From assembly GCA_949298985.1 (NCBI GenBank), contig CASFYV010000013.1:32229-96228 (forward strand): a DNA stretch of 64,000 bases, in the 5' to 3' direction. The translations under genes were made by a program, and so were the position numbers. This DNA is from an uncultured bacterium (GTDB lineage: Bacteria > Cyanobacteriota > Vampirovibrionia > Gastranaerophilales > Gastranaerophilaceae). This document shows positions 1 to 7,785 of this stretch, in pieces (within the stretch, counting starts at the first letter, position 1; each line of letters starts with the position of its first letter). Under the pieces are notes generated by a model that did no database searches, was not told the origin of the DNA, and saw nothing but the letters and a program-made list of their open reading frames with translations.

Positions 1-221
1 CGCCTTATTATGATTCAATGATTGGTAAATTGATTTGCTGGGGTGAAAATAGAAATGAAGCAAGACGTAGAATGTATCAAGCATTAAAAGAATACGTTGT
101 TACGGGTATTAAAACAACAATACCTTTTCACCAAGAAATCGTTGAGGATGAAGTCTTTATGAGCGGTAAATTTAATACAGGATTTATCGAAGATTATTAT
201 AAAAGAAAAGGAAAAAACTAA
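1..221 (+). CDS. accC: Acetyl-CoA carboxylase biotin carboxylase subunit, C-terminal fragment (5' end outside window)
   Basis: The frame is open from base 3 and reads PYYDSMIGKLICWG before the first ATG at 18, so the gene continues upstream and that ATG is internal. The segment matches the biotin carboxylase C-terminal domain: YDSMIGKLI, then EARRRMYQALKEYVVTGIKTTIPFH, ending at the usual FNTGFIEDY. The family enzyme carboxylates the biotin on AccB using ATP and bicarbonate, the first step of fatty acid synthesis. About 70 residues are visible. A hairpin terminator follows directly. Confidence 0.9.
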   Translation, partial: PYYDSMIGKLICWGENRNEARRRMYQALKEYVVTGIKTTIPFHQEIVEDEVFMSGKFNTGFIEDYYKRKGKN

Positions 222-245
222 TTTTATAATAAGATTGCAGATTTT

Positions 246-277
246 AAGAGAGTGTGTTTACACATGTTCTCTTTTTT
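246..277 (+). terminator. Intrinsic terminator after accC
   Basis: AAGAGA at 246-251 pairs with TCTCTT at 268-273, with extra inner pairing GTGT/ACAC, followed by a run of T. It lies 25 bases after the accC stop. Confidence 0.6.
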
Positions 278-305
278 AATGAGAATAAAAAGTTGTATAA
301 GGCTA

Positions 306-1232
306 TTATTCAAATTTTGCTAAATTTTTCATTCTTAAAAAGTGTTCGTGATACGATGTATCTAACCTATCATCTACGTCCTCTATAAATTCTGTAAATG
401 TTTTTTCAGATAATGAAACTCCGACTTCTTGTGCTGCATCACAACATTTTTTAAAAATAATATGTGTTTTATTAATTAAGTTTTCTTTTTCCTTGTTATC
501 CATACTTAAATAATATTTGTCATAATTAAAATAATCTATTATAGGGCAAAACATATCATAGACGGTATTTCTGTGCATGTCAGGAATATATTTGTATGAA
601 TCAATAATATTTATTTGTTGATTCTCAACATCTAATAAATAATTATTAGGATTAAAACTATCTGCTTTATAACCATTTTCATCTATTTTTTTCAGTTTTT
701 TAGCATAATCTATAAAACTCGATTGTGGAAAATTAGAAATGATTTCTAGATCATTTAAATAAGATTTTTTTTCATCTTCTGAAATCTTTAAAAATAGAAA
801 ATTTTCCATTCTTTTAGACCAATTTTCTAATGATAAAATTTTTCCTTGAGAACGTTTTAAAATACCAATATTATTAACTTTAGCGATTTCTTGGCCAAAA
901 TTAAATCCACTTAAGTCATCCTTTACCTTATATAGTCCTTTTTTCATTGTATCAGAATGATATTTATATAATTTTATTACCCAGTTTTTTAGTAATTCTT
1001 GATTAAATTTAAAAACTCCAATACAATTACTTCCGCTGCCTAATTTATTATCCGGACTACATTCGTTTGCAATGTCTTTAATTTTTAACTTCGATTTTTT
1101 ATAAGAAATTTTAAAAACGTCATAGCCTAAATTATCAAAATTTTTAATTTCATCTTTTAATAATTTAGAACAAATTTCCGTAGAAGGATAATGTATTATT
1201 TTATTAGATATTTTTAATTTAGAAATATTCAT
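306..1232 (-). CDS. Unrecognised 308-residue protein with weak kinase-like motifs
   Basis: I do not recognise a family with confidence. The start is supported by GGAG seven bases before ATG, and a TATAAT lies just upstream of that. The protein is very rich in Lys, Asn and Ile and has no signal peptide or membrane segment. Two patches recall a protein-kinase or aminoglycoside-phosphotransferase fold. One is a Gly/Ser-rich loop followed by a beta strand and lysine (GSGSNCIGVF ... NWVIKLYK, about residues 66-90). The other, around residues 193-213, has the shape F-N-x-N-N-Y-L-L-D followed by I-N-I-I-D-S, like a catalytic loop plus metal-binding Asp. The usual HxD is not seen. A stand-alone effector-like or degenerate kinase is possible but unproven. 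It is a single gene between accC and tspO, facing accC. Confidence 0.6.
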   Translation of the reverse strand: MNISKLKISNKIIHYPSTEICSKLLKDEIKNFDNLGYDVFKISYKKSKLKIKDIANECSPDNKLGSGSNCIGVFKFNQELLKNWVIKLYKYHSDTMKKGLYKVKDDLSGFNFGQEIAKVNNIGILKRSQGKILSLENWSKRMENFLFLKISEDEKKSYLNDLEIISNFPQSSFIDYAKKLKKIDENGYKADSFNPNNYLLDVENQQINIIDSYKYIPDMHRNTVYDMFCPIIDYFNYDKYYLSMDNKEKENLINKTHIIFKKCCDAAQEVGVSLSEKTFTEFIEDVDDRLDTSYHEHFLRMKNLAKFE

Positions 1233-1362
1233 TCTTATGCTCCATTATATTAAAACATATAAAAAAATAAATTGTTATTTATTATTTTAAATTAGAAAAA
1301 TATATCTAAAATAAAAATATTAGTAGAATTTATTAAATATAGTATTAAGTTAATATTAAATT

Positions 1363-1755
1363 ATGTTTAATACTATTTGGTACGATACTTTAACAAAACC
1401 ATTTTTAAATCCACCCGGTTGGATATTTTCTTATGCTTGGGGAATATTGTATTTAATGATATTTTTTGCATTTGTCTTTTTCGCAAAAGAAAGAACATTT
1501 GCTTCTAAGCGTCAAGGATATATTTATTTTTTATTACAGTTGATTTTTAATTTTTTATGGACACCTGTATTTTTTATATTTCATAATATTGTATTGAGTG
1601 TTTTAATAATATTAATTTTAGATATTCTTGTAATTATGAATATAAAAAGTTTTTATAAGGTATCTAAAATTTCAGCATATTTATTAATCCCATATTTATT
1701 ATGGATACTTTTTGCTACCTATCTTAATATAGGAATTCTTTTACTTAATTTATAA
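1363..1755 (+). CDS. tspO: TspO/MBR family membrane protein
   Basis: This 130-residue, five-helix hydrophobic protein belongs to the tryptophan-rich sensory protein/benzodiazepine-receptor family, which binds porphyrins and related tetrapyrroles in the membrane. Family landmarks are visible: WYDTLTKPFLNPPGW near the amino end, FNFLWTPVFF in the third helix, and a closing PYLLWILFATYLNIGIL. It is slightly shorter than the usual 150-160 residues because the N-terminal leader is short. No Shine-Dalgarno is visible. TAATAT lies six bases before the ATG, so the transcript could be leaderless. A strong bidirectional terminator separates it from convergent ftsZ. Confidence 0.9.
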   Translation: MFNTIWYDTLTKPFLNPPGWIFSYAWGILYLMIFFAFVFFAKERTFASKRQGYIYFLLQLIFNFLWTPVFFIFHNIVLSVLIILILDILVIMNIKSFYKVSKISAYLLIPYLLWILFATYLNIGILLLNL

Positions 1756-1760
1756 AAAAC

Positions 1761-1787
1761 AAAAGCCGTCTAAAAGACGGCTTTTTT
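1761..1787. terminator. Bidirectional terminator between tspO and ftsZ
   Basis: AAAAGCCGTC and GACGGCTTTT form a perfect 10-base stem with a four-base loop, flanked by A-run and T-run, so it can work for both convergent genes. Confidence 0.9.
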
Positions 1788-1810
1788 ATATATTAACTTC
1801 TACACATATT

Positions 1811-2977
1811 TTATTTACGTAAGAAATCAGGAATTTGAATGTCAGAGAAAGATGACATAGTAGGAGCTTTAGGTTGTTGAGCATTGTTGAAAGCTCCAGA
1901 GAAGAACTCAGCGGCACTGATTGAGCGATTTTCTACTTTTTCTTCAATAGGCATTTGAGTTTTCAAATCAAATCCTGTAGCAATAACAGTGATTTGGATT
2001 TCACCTTGAATATTATCATCAACAACAGCACCGATAATAACTCTAGCATCATCAAGAACTGCATCATTAATGATATTAGTAGCATCAGTAACTTCGTGTA
2101 AAGTCATATCAGGTCCACCTGTGATGTTAACAATAACACCAGAAGCACCATTGATAGAAGTTTCAAGAAGTTGAGAATTGATAGCGATTTTAGCAGCTTC
2201 AATAGCTCTGCCTTCTCCGGTACCACGACCAATACCCATTAATGCTGAACCTGATGCAGCCATTACGCTCTTAACGTCTGCAAAGTCAACGTTAATTAAA
2301 CCTGGGATTGTGATGATATCTGAAATACCTTGAACACCTCTTAAAAGAACTTCATCTACAACGATAAATGATTCTTGAAGAGATACACGTCTATCTACTA
2401 CATCTAATAATTTATCGTTAGGAATAACAATTAAAGCATCAACAGATTCTCTAAGTTTTTCTAAACCTTGTTGAGCTTGGTTTTGTCTTCTTTTACCTTC
2501 AAAAGAGAAAGGTTTTGTAACAACACCAATAGTTAAGATTCCTAAATCTTTAGCGATTTTAGCAACAACAGGAGCTGCACCTGTACCTGTTCCACCACCC
2601 ATACCGGCAGTTACGAAAACCATATCAGCACCTTCAATAGCTTGAGTGATTTCTTGTTGTGCTTCTTCTGCTGCTTTTTCACCAACTTGAGGCTCTCCAC
2701 CGGCACCTAGACCGTTTGTTAATTTAGCACCCAATTGAATTTTATTTTTACAGGTTGAATATTGTAATACTTGTAAATCAGTATTCATTAACCAAAATTC
2801 TACGCCTGTTAAACCTGATTTAATCATTCTGTTAACAGCGTTACCGCCGCCACCGCCTACACCGATTACTTTAATTTTTGCTGGGCTTATACCTGGTGCA
2901 GGTTGCATTACATTGTCAGATGATTGAATATTTTCTAAATCTTTTCTTCCAAAGATATCTGGTCCTAAATTATCCAC
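1811..2977 (-). CDS. ftsZ: Cell division protein FtsZ
   Basis: This is the tubulin-like GTPase that polymerises into the Z-ring at the division site. The 388 residues hold the [13 protein letters not shown] nucleotide-binding start (about 39-51), the tubulin signature [10 protein letters not shown] (127-136) and the T7-loop region. A short variable linker then leads to the conserved C-terminal peptide IPDFLRK (382-388), which binds FtsA/ZipA-type tethers. That tail resembles the cyanobacterial form. The start codon is GTG, preceded by AGAGGA at good spacing. The gene stands alone here, without ftsA or ftsQ, as is common in cyanobacteria and relatives. Confidence 0.98.
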   Translation of the reverse strand: MDNLGPDIFGRKDLENIQSSDNVMQPAPGISPAKIKVIGVGGGGGNAVNRMIKSGLTGVEFWLMNTDLQVLQYSTCKNKIQLGAKLTNGLGAGGEPQVGEKAAEEAQQEITQAIEGADMVFVTAGMGGGTGTGAAPVVAKIAKDLGILTIGVVTKPFSFEGKRRQNQAQQGLEKLRESVDALIVIPNDKLLDVVDRRVSLQESFIVVDEVLLRGVQGISDIITIPGLINVDFADVKSVMAASGSALMGIGRGTGEGRAIEAAKIAINSQLLETSINGASGVIVNITGGPDMTLHEVTDATNIINDAVLDDARVIIGAVVDDNIQGEIQITVIATGFDLKTQMPIEEKVENRSISAAEFFSGAFNNAQQPKAPTMSSFSDIQIPDFLRK

Positions 2978-3159
2978 AATTATTCCTCTTTTTACTTTTC
3001 TATACTATACTATACCACTATATTATCATACTATTTTAAATAAGGACAAATGTAAAGTTAATTAGAAGAATTTTAATATTTATTTACATGAAAAACCATG
3101 TATTTATAAGGCTTTTAGGTTATTTTTGTAAATAAATGTAACGATATTATTTATAATCC

Positions 3160-3186
3160 TAAAGTTTTTTTTTAATCTGCCGATAA
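3160..3186 (+). promoter_or_regulatory. Sigma-28 (FliA/SigD) class flagellar promoter, perfect consensus
   Basis: TAAAGTTT at 3160-3167 is separated by exactly 11 bases (3168-3178) from GCCGATAA at 3179-3186. This equals the classical FliA consensus at all 16 positions with the canonical spacer. It points at the two small genes starting at 3260 and 3449 and leaves a leader of about 65 bases. Confidence 0.85.
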
Positions 3187-3259
3187 CATATCTGTAAGCA
3201 AAATTAAAGTAAAAGGAAAGAACTTAAAGTTAGTATAGTTGTTGATTAAGAGGTATGTG

Positions 3260-3439
3260 ATGGATGAACATGAAGCACTAATTGAATATTCAGAAATGAC
3301 GTCATTTGATTTTAATTCAAAAGAGTTTCTGGAATTAAAAAGGGATTATTTAAGCTGTAGAAATATGGTATTAGATTTCTTTGCTCTAGTTTCAGATTTC
3401 TTAAGCAAGTTAACACCAATGAAAATTATTAAGGAGTAA
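3260..3439 (+). CDS. Small protein of unknown function, first gene behind a sigma-28 promoter
   Basis: This is a 59-residue acidic/hydrophobic protein that I do not recognise. I choose ATG at 3260 because AGAGG lies six bases upstream; an in-frame TTG at 3239 lacks a ribosome-binding site. The stretch FLELKRDYLSCRNMVLDFF looks helical. The stop codon overlaps the AAGGAG of the next gene, so the two are translated as a pair. The perfect sigma-28 promoter 74 bases upstream predicts expression with late flagellar genes, so a motility, chemotaxis or export-chaperone role is an inference from position only. Confidence 0.6.
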   Translation: MDEHEALIEYSEMTSFDFNSKEFLELKRDYLSCRNMVLDFFALVSDFLSKLTPMKIIKE

Positions 3440-3448
3440 TTATAAAAA

Positions 3449-3742
3449 ATGAATACCAGAAAGGAGTACAATAACAGATGTTTTTCTCCAAATTGGATTG
3501 AAATCGATTTGGATGAAGTAAGACAACAAGCAATTAAAGAGGAAGCTGAATTGGGCATTCAGAACCTCGAAGTCAGTCCGTACGAAAGCAAGGAGGAACG
3601 CCTAGAGAGCCAAAGACGTAAAGATCTAAATACATTATTAAAAGAACTTGATGAAATCAAGCAAGGAATTGAAAGAGCTGCTGAAAAACAGCATAGATTA
3701 GCTAATCTTATGAAATTTTATACCGGTGAATTTGCAAAGTAG
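3449..3742 (+). CDS. Small coiled-coil protein of unknown function in the sigma-28 pair
   Basis: This 97-residue protein is highly charged and has no signal peptide. It has AAGGAG at good spacing before ATG. Residues 45-85 (ERLESQRRKDLNTLLKELDE onward) read as a continuous helix that could form a coiled coil. The family is not recognised. It shares a transcript with the 59-residue gene 9 bases upstream, and the unit ends at a strong terminator. Such small helical proteins under sigma-28 are often secretion chaperones, anti-sigma factors or accessory motility factors; nothing in the sequence decides between these. Confidence 0.75.
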   Translation: MNTRKEYNNRCFSPNWIEIDLDEVRQQAIKEEAELGIQNLEVSPYESKEERLESQRRKDLNTLLKELDEIKQGIERAAEKQHRLANLMKFYTGEFAK

Positions 3743-3770
3743 AATATAAGATTAAATCTAAAAATTTGAA

Positions 3771-3804
3771 AAAGGACGAAAGTTATGAGATTTCGTCCTT
3801 TTTA
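3771..3804. terminator. Terminator between the sigma-28 pair and lpxK
   Basis: AAAGGACGAAA (3771-3781) pairs with TTTCGTCCTTT, followed by T residues. A-rich and T-rich flanks suggest it serves both convergent units. Confidence 0.85.
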
Positions 3805-3817
3805 GTATTTTTATTAA

Positions 3818-4837
3818 TTAATTTAATAAATTTTCTACATCTAAACAGGTTTTTAGTTTAAGTGCATAAATATTTGTTTTATTTAGTAAAGCAAGTTTAA
3901 CAGCATCTTTTTCTGTTGTAACAATATTTCCTTTAATATCTGAAATGTCATTCATACTATATTGATGATGATCATCAAAAGTTCGTTTTTCTATAATTTT
4001 ATAATCATTTTCTAAAAATTGGTAAAATTGTTCAGGCTGTCCAATTGCACTAAGAGCTGTGATTTCTACTCCTTTTTCTAAATGTTCGCCATTCATAATA
4101 TTATAAACATAATCCGGTTCAACTTTTGCTACAAAAGTTGTAATACCTTGCTTTTTACCCATAATTTTAGCTAGCTTTTCAGCTCTTGTGTGATTAGTAT
4201 TTTTACTTACAACGACCAATTTATCAACTCGCCTAAATCCTTCCATACCTTCTCTTAGAGGCCCTGCAGGAAGTAAATTTTCATTGCCAAACATTTTCTC
4301 TGAATCTACAAGAACGATATTCAAATCTCTATGAATTTTTCTATGTTGAAAGGCATCATCCAGAATAATTTTTGTAACCCCTAATTCTTTAATCGCATAT
4401 TGAGCAGCTTTTACTCTATTAGAACAAGTAATTACAGCACACATATTAAGATTAACCGCTAGCCAATAAGGTTCATCACCTGCCATATCAGCTTTATAAT
4501 ACAAATTTATCCCATCAGAAATCACATTAACATTTTTATTATTTAATTTTCCGCCATAACCTCGAGAAATAATCGCAACTTTTTCACCTTTATCTACAAA
4601 ATATCTTGCAATTTCAGCAACAATAGGAGTTTTACCAACGCCACCTGTTGTAAAATTCCCGACAGAGATTACATAAGCGTTTACTTTTTTAGATTTTAAA
4701 ATATTTTTGTCATATAAAAAATTTTTAAAACAACTTCCTATTCCATAAAAAATTGAGCAAAATTTTAAAACATTGTAAAAAAAGCCTTTTGCATTTTTAT
4801 CGTAATGAATTTTTGTAATCTTTGTTTTTAAATCCAT
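3818..4837 (-). CDS. lpxK: Tetraacyldisaccharide 4'-kinase (lipid A)
   Basis: LpxK phosphorylates the 4' position of the disaccharide lipid A precursor at the inner membrane. The 339-residue protein has the N-terminal amphipathic/hydrophobic region, the P-loop SVGNFTTGGVGKTP (about 59-72), ISRGYGGK, the DDAFQHR motif and a late TTEKDAVKL motif, all typical of the family. Its ATG overlaps the stop of kdsB (TAATG), so the two are translationally coupled. With kdsB this shows that the cell makes Kdo-lipid A, and so has an outer membrane. Confidence 0.95.
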   Translation of the reverse strand: MDLKTKITKIHYDKNAKGFFYNVLKFCSIFYGIGSCFKNFLYDKNILKSKKVNAYVISVGNFTTGGVGKTPIVAEIARYFVDKGEKVAIISRGYGGKLNNKNVNVISDGINLYYKADMAGDEPYWLAVNLNMCAVITCSNRVKAAQYAIKELGVTKIILDDAFQHRKIHRDLNIVLVDSEKMFGNENLLPAGPLREGMEGFRRVDKLVVVSKNTNHTRAEKLAKIMGKKQGITTFVAKVEPDYVYNIMNGEHLEKGVEITALSAIGQPEQFYQFLENDYKIIEKRTFDDHHQYSMNDISDIKGNIVTTEKDAVKLALLNKTNIYALKLKTCLDVENLLN

Positions 4838-5571
4838 TATTTTTCCTCAACCATGGATTTAAATTTTTCAAAATCTTCCATTGTATCAATTCCAACAGGA
4901 ATATTATTTACAATAGCTACCTTTATTTTCATGCCATTTTGTAAAGCTCTTAATTGTTCTAGGCTTTCTGCTTGTTCATAAGTTGTTTGGGCTAAAGATG
5001 TCATTTTAAACAGAGCTTCTTTTTTATATCCATAAATTCCTAAATGTCCATAAAATTTAGCTTTACCAATGTTTCTTTCAAAAGGAATTTTAGAGCGAGA
5101 AAAATACATTGCATAATGATTACAATCAAATACGCATTTTACAAGATTCGGATTATTAATCTCGTTTTCTTCTTGAATTTCTCTTACAAGAGTTGAAATA
5201 TCAGCATTTTCATCGTCTAAAATACCATTAATAACAAGTTCTATGTTAGATTTTTCTATTAAAGGTTCATCACCTTGAAGATTTATTATATAACCGATTT
5301 CAGGATGTCTTTTTGCAACTTCGGCAATTCTATCGCTTCCGCTTTTATGTTCAGCAGAAGTCATTTCAACTTCTGCATCGAATTCTTTGCAGCAATTAAA
5401 AATTCTTTCATCATCTGTAGCTATAATTACTCTATTTACTTTTTCACAACTTTTTGCTTTTTCCCAAACCCATTGAATTATAGGTTTATTATTTGCTTTT
5501 AATAAAGGTTTTCCTTCTAAACGAGAAGAACCGTATCTTGCGGGTATTATTATTGCTATTTCTTTATCCAT
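4837..5571 (-). CDS. kdsB: 3-deoxy-manno-octulosonate cytidylyltransferase (CMP-Kdo synthetase)
   Basis: KdsB activates Kdo with CTP for the LPS inner core. The nucleotidyltransferase signature IIPARYGSSRLEGKPLL is at the amino end, followed by VIIATDDERI, NLQGDEPLI and FYGHLGIYGY, all diagnostic. I start it at 5571 (MDKEIAIII): AGTAGGA lies just upstream and overlaps the stop of the preceding methyltransferase gene. A longer reading from 5592 would overlap that gene. The product is 244 residues, the normal length. It is part of the operon methyltransferase-kdsB-lpxK. Confidence 0.95.
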   Translation of the reverse strand: MDKEIAIIIPARYGSSRLEGKPLLKANNKPIIQWVWEKAKSCEKVNRVIIATDDERIFNCCKEFDAEVEMTSAEHKSGSDRIAEVAKRHPEIGYIINLQGDEPLIEKSNIELVINGILDDENADISTLVREIQEENEINNPNLVKCVFDCNHYAMYFSRSKIPFERNIGKAKFYGHLGIYGYKKEALFKMTSLAQTTYEQAESLEQLRALQNGMKIKVAIVNNIPVGIDTMEDFEKFKSMVEEK

Positions 5572-5578
5572 TTTATTC

Positions 5579-6445
5579 CTACTTTGTTGCATTTATAAAT
5601 ACTGTATTCGTTTTCAAACTGATTTCACGTCCTGTTAAGTAATTTTGTACATCTTGCATATATTTTTCAACAGTGGCTTCATCAAAATATTTTAAATAGC
5701 GTTCTTTTGTAGAAGGCTGATTAGGTGATGGCGGATTTATAAACCATTCCCTAACCATATTTGGCTGTACAATATATTTAGAGCGAACTTCTTGTAATTT
5801 TACGTCAGGAATTGAAAATCCTGCAATTTCCAGATTTGTTTGAAGTGTTTTATCATCAAAATTGCAAAGTGAATCAATTGGATTTTCCATAATTTCATTT
5901 TCAACTCGTTTAAAATCTTCATATTTTTCAATATAAACAGGATCTAAAATTTCCCAATAACGAGTGTTAGATTTAATTACAGGTTCAAACGCACAAAATT
6001 TTCCACCTGGTTTTAAAATTCTGTAAACTTCATTTATTGCTAGTTGTTTGTTTACAACATGAACCAAAACCGAACGCATTAATGCTTTATGTACAGAACT
6101 CTCAGGAAGAGCAATATGTTCAACTGGACATTTTAACATCTCATAGCCGGTTGTAATTCCCATCTCATCAAGAATTCTTTTACAATCGTCAAGGCAGTCT
6201 TGAAACATATCAGAAAATATAACTTTCCCTTGGCAATTTTGCAATTCAAGAGCTTTAAATGCAAGAAGTCCAGTTCCTGTTCCAATATCAATAATTGTAT
6301 CGTATGGTTTTATTTCAGCATAAACTAAAACAACATCTCGAACTGCTTCAAGCCATTTCATTGTCTGCTCTTGCATTTCAGGTGTCATACCGGCAAATCT
6401 GTTTTGTTTTAACCATTGGGTCCAATTTTTACAAATCTCGCTCAT
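5579..6445 (-). CDS. SAM-dependent class I methyltransferase
   Basis: This 288-residue soluble protein has a Rossmann methyltransferase core: YDTIIDIGTGTGLLAFKAL (motif I, about residues 48-66), the VIFSDM acidic strand, and EVYRILKPGGKFCAFEPV as motif III. It belongs to the broad methyltransferase_11/31 class; the substrate cannot be told. It is the first gene of the unit leading into kdsB and lpxK, with overlapping translation signals, so an envelope or quinone/lipid substrate is possible but unproven. Confidence 0.8.
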   Translation of the reverse strand: MSEICKNWTQWLKQNRFAGMTPEMQEQTMKWLEAVRDVVLVYAEIKPYDTIIDIGTGTGLLAFKALELQNCQGKVIFSDMFQDCLDDCKRILDEMGITTGYEMLKCPVEHIALPESSVHKALMRSVLVHVVNKQLAINEVYRILKPGGKFCAFEPVIKSNTRYWEILDPVYIEKYEDFKRVENEIMENPIDSLCNFDDKTLQTNLEIAGFSIPDVKLQEVRSKYIVQPNMVREWFINPPSPNQPSTKERYLKYFDEATVEKYMQDVQNYLTGREISLKTNTVFINATK

Positions 6446-6507
6446 CTAATCGTCCTTTTATTTGAAATACTCCAGACGATTATACTATATTTTTAGAGTT
6501 TGAGCAA

Positions 6508-6795
6508 TTATTTAGTGAAAACTGCGTTTATAAATTCGCCTATAAAATCAAAACCTTCTTTGAAGTTATCTTTTAATTTATCAACTACAGATTTAAAATC
6601 GTCTTTTACTCCGTTTTGCTTAATAGCACCTTTCCCAGATATAATTTTATTATTTTTTATTATTAAGCATTCATATGCGTTATCAGTAAATTTCAATACA
6701 GCTTCTGAACCGTCTTTCAATGGAACTTTCATTGTTTTTGCATTTGCTAAAGGGTTTGCTTTACAAGAAATGTTTGATATTGGATTAATATTCAT
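6508..6795 (-). CDS. Small hypothetical protein with MNINPIS-type amino end
   Basis: This is a 95-residue protein with AGGTG before its ATG. It has no signal peptide or membrane helix. Residues 25-60 could form a beta-rich domain (VLKFTDNAYECLIIKNNKII), and the C-terminal third is an amphipathic helix. The family is not recognised. Its amino end (MNINPIS ... SCKANP) resembles that of the small gene at 38265-38546 (MRINPIT ... NFKG), which hints at a shared lineage-specific leader. It lies between the methyltransferase unit and the terminator of rpmA. Confidence 0.65.
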   Translation of the reverse strand: MNINPISNISCKANPLANAKTMKVPLKDGSEAVLKFTDNAYECLIIKNNKIISGKGAIKQNGVKDDFKSVVDKLKDNFKEGFDFIGEFINAVFTK

Positions 6796-6852
6796 ACTTC
6801 ACCTACTTTCTAGTTTTTTAAAACTTATGAAAATAAATTTTGCTATTTGGAC

Positions 6853-6886
6853 TAAAAAGAGCTTTCCAATAAAATAGAAAGCTCTT
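6853..6886 (-). terminator. Terminator of the rplU-rpmA unit
   Basis: AGAGCTTTC (6858-6866) and GAAAGCTCT (6877-6885) form a perfect nine-base stem. On the minus strand it is followed by TTTTT, 23 bases after the rpmA stop. Confidence 0.8.
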
Positions 6887-6908
6887 CTTAAAATTTAATT
6901 TATTCTGA

Positions 6909-7163
6909 CTATACAGCGTAAACACTAACTTGTTTTCTGTCACGTCTGTGTGCTTCGAATTTAACTTGTCCGTCAATTAAAGCGAATAAAGTATCATCTG
7001 AACCGATACCAACATTGTTACCAGGGTGGAATTTAGTTCCTCTTTGGCGAACAATAATATTACCGGCTTTTACGATTTCTCCACCGAATTTTTTAACGCC
7101 TAATCGCTTCGCTTCGGAATCACGACCGTTACGGGTGGAACCCATACCTTTCTTATGTGCCAT
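6909..7163 (-). CDS. rpmA: 50S ribosomal protein L27
   Basis: This 84-residue protein starts [20 protein letters not shown], the conserved L27 amino end that reaches the peptidyl transferase centre, and continues through [13 protein letters not shown]. It lacks the cleavable N-terminal extension found in Firmicutes. AAAGGAGA lies before ATG. It lies 81 bases downstream of rplU, in the universal L21-L27 order. Confidence 0.98.
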   Translation of the reverse strand: MAHKKGMGSTRNGRDSEAKRLGVKKFGGEIVKAGNIIVRQRGTKFHPGNNVGIGSDDTLFALIDGQVKFEAHRRDRKQVSVYAV

Positions 7164-7244
7164 TTTTATTTCTCCTTTGTTTTATTTCTTTAATTAGCTG
7201 AATCGGTTTAACATAAACCAATTTCAGATATAAAATCTAAGCTA

Positions 7245-7601
7245 CTATGCTTCTGTTGTTTCTACTGCTTCTGATTTTGCTTTTGAAGCTGTTGTTCTGA
7301 TTTTGTTAATCATTACACGAGCAAAACCTTGTCTGTGACCTTGTTTTTTTCTGTATCCTTTTTTAGGTCTTTGTTTGTAAACAATGATTTTCTTTGCTCT
7401 GTCTGTTTTTAATACAGTACCTTCAACTTTTGCATTCGCAACGTATGGTTGACCAACTTTTGATTTTTTGCCGTTAACAATCATAACAACTTTATCAAAT
7501 ACAACCTTTGCGTCTTTTTCTTCGCCTAGTAATTCAACGTCTACATAACGTCCTTCTTCTACTTGGTATTGTTTACCACCTGTTTCGACTATTGCGTACA
7601 T
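7245..7601 (-). CDS. rplU: 50S ribosomal protein L21
   Basis: L21 binds 23S rRNA in the large subunit. I start it at 7601 (MYAIVETGGKQYQV, the universal L21 start) because AAAGGA sits six bases upstream; a 12-residue longer reading has no site. The core ends near KNQGHRQGF-like sequence (KKQGHRQGFARVMI), and a short charged tail, KAKSEAVETTEA, extends beyond the usual end. It is co-transcribed with rpmA. Confidence 0.97.
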   Translation of the reverse strand: MYAIVETGGKQYQVEEGRYVDVELLGEEKDAKVVFDKVVMIVNGKKSKVGQPYVANAKVEGTVLKTDRAKKIIVYKQRPKKGYRKKQGHRQGFARVMINKIRTTASKAKSEAVETTEA

Positions 7602-7635
7602 TGTTTTTCCTTTCTTTTTGAGGAATCGTAGAGCC

Positions 7636-7673
7636 AAAACTAACCAACAAAACTATTGTATTATTTTAGTTTT
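7636..7673 (-). promoter_or_regulatory. Possible rplU leader hairpin
   Basis: In the untranslated leader of rplU, AAAACTAA and TTAGTTTT form an eight-base stem extended by GC pairs. L21 leaders act as autoregulatory RNAs in Firmicutes; here only the stem is seen and its role is inference. Confidence 0.35.
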
Positions 7674-7720
7674 CGCCCGTTTGGACACGATTTACCTATC
7701 TATACACTATTTATATTCTA

Positions 7721-7750
7721 GTTGTACCATGACAAATTCACTACTGTCAA
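7721..7750 (-). promoter_or_regulatory. Candidate sigma-70-type promoter of rplU-rpmA
   Basis: On the minus strand a perfect TTGACA (7750-7745) is followed after 18 bases by TACAAC (7726-7721). It is the only consensus -35 in the region upstream of rplU. Confidence 0.45.
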
Positions 7751-7785
7751 GCGTTCCAGTTTAAATTTGTTTACAATAAATAATC

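Noticed and set aside
3112..3173. CTTTTAGGTTAT and ATAATCCTAAAG followed by nine T could be a terminator or small-RNA end
   Set aside because: The arms pair only with bulges around a loop of about 35 bases, and the T-run is exactly the spacer of the perfect sigma-28 promoter, which explains it better.
3346..3558. Open frame on the minus strand opposite the two small sigma-28 genes
   Set aside because: It overlaps two plus-strand genes with good ribosome-binding sites, a promoter and a terminator, and has no site of its own.
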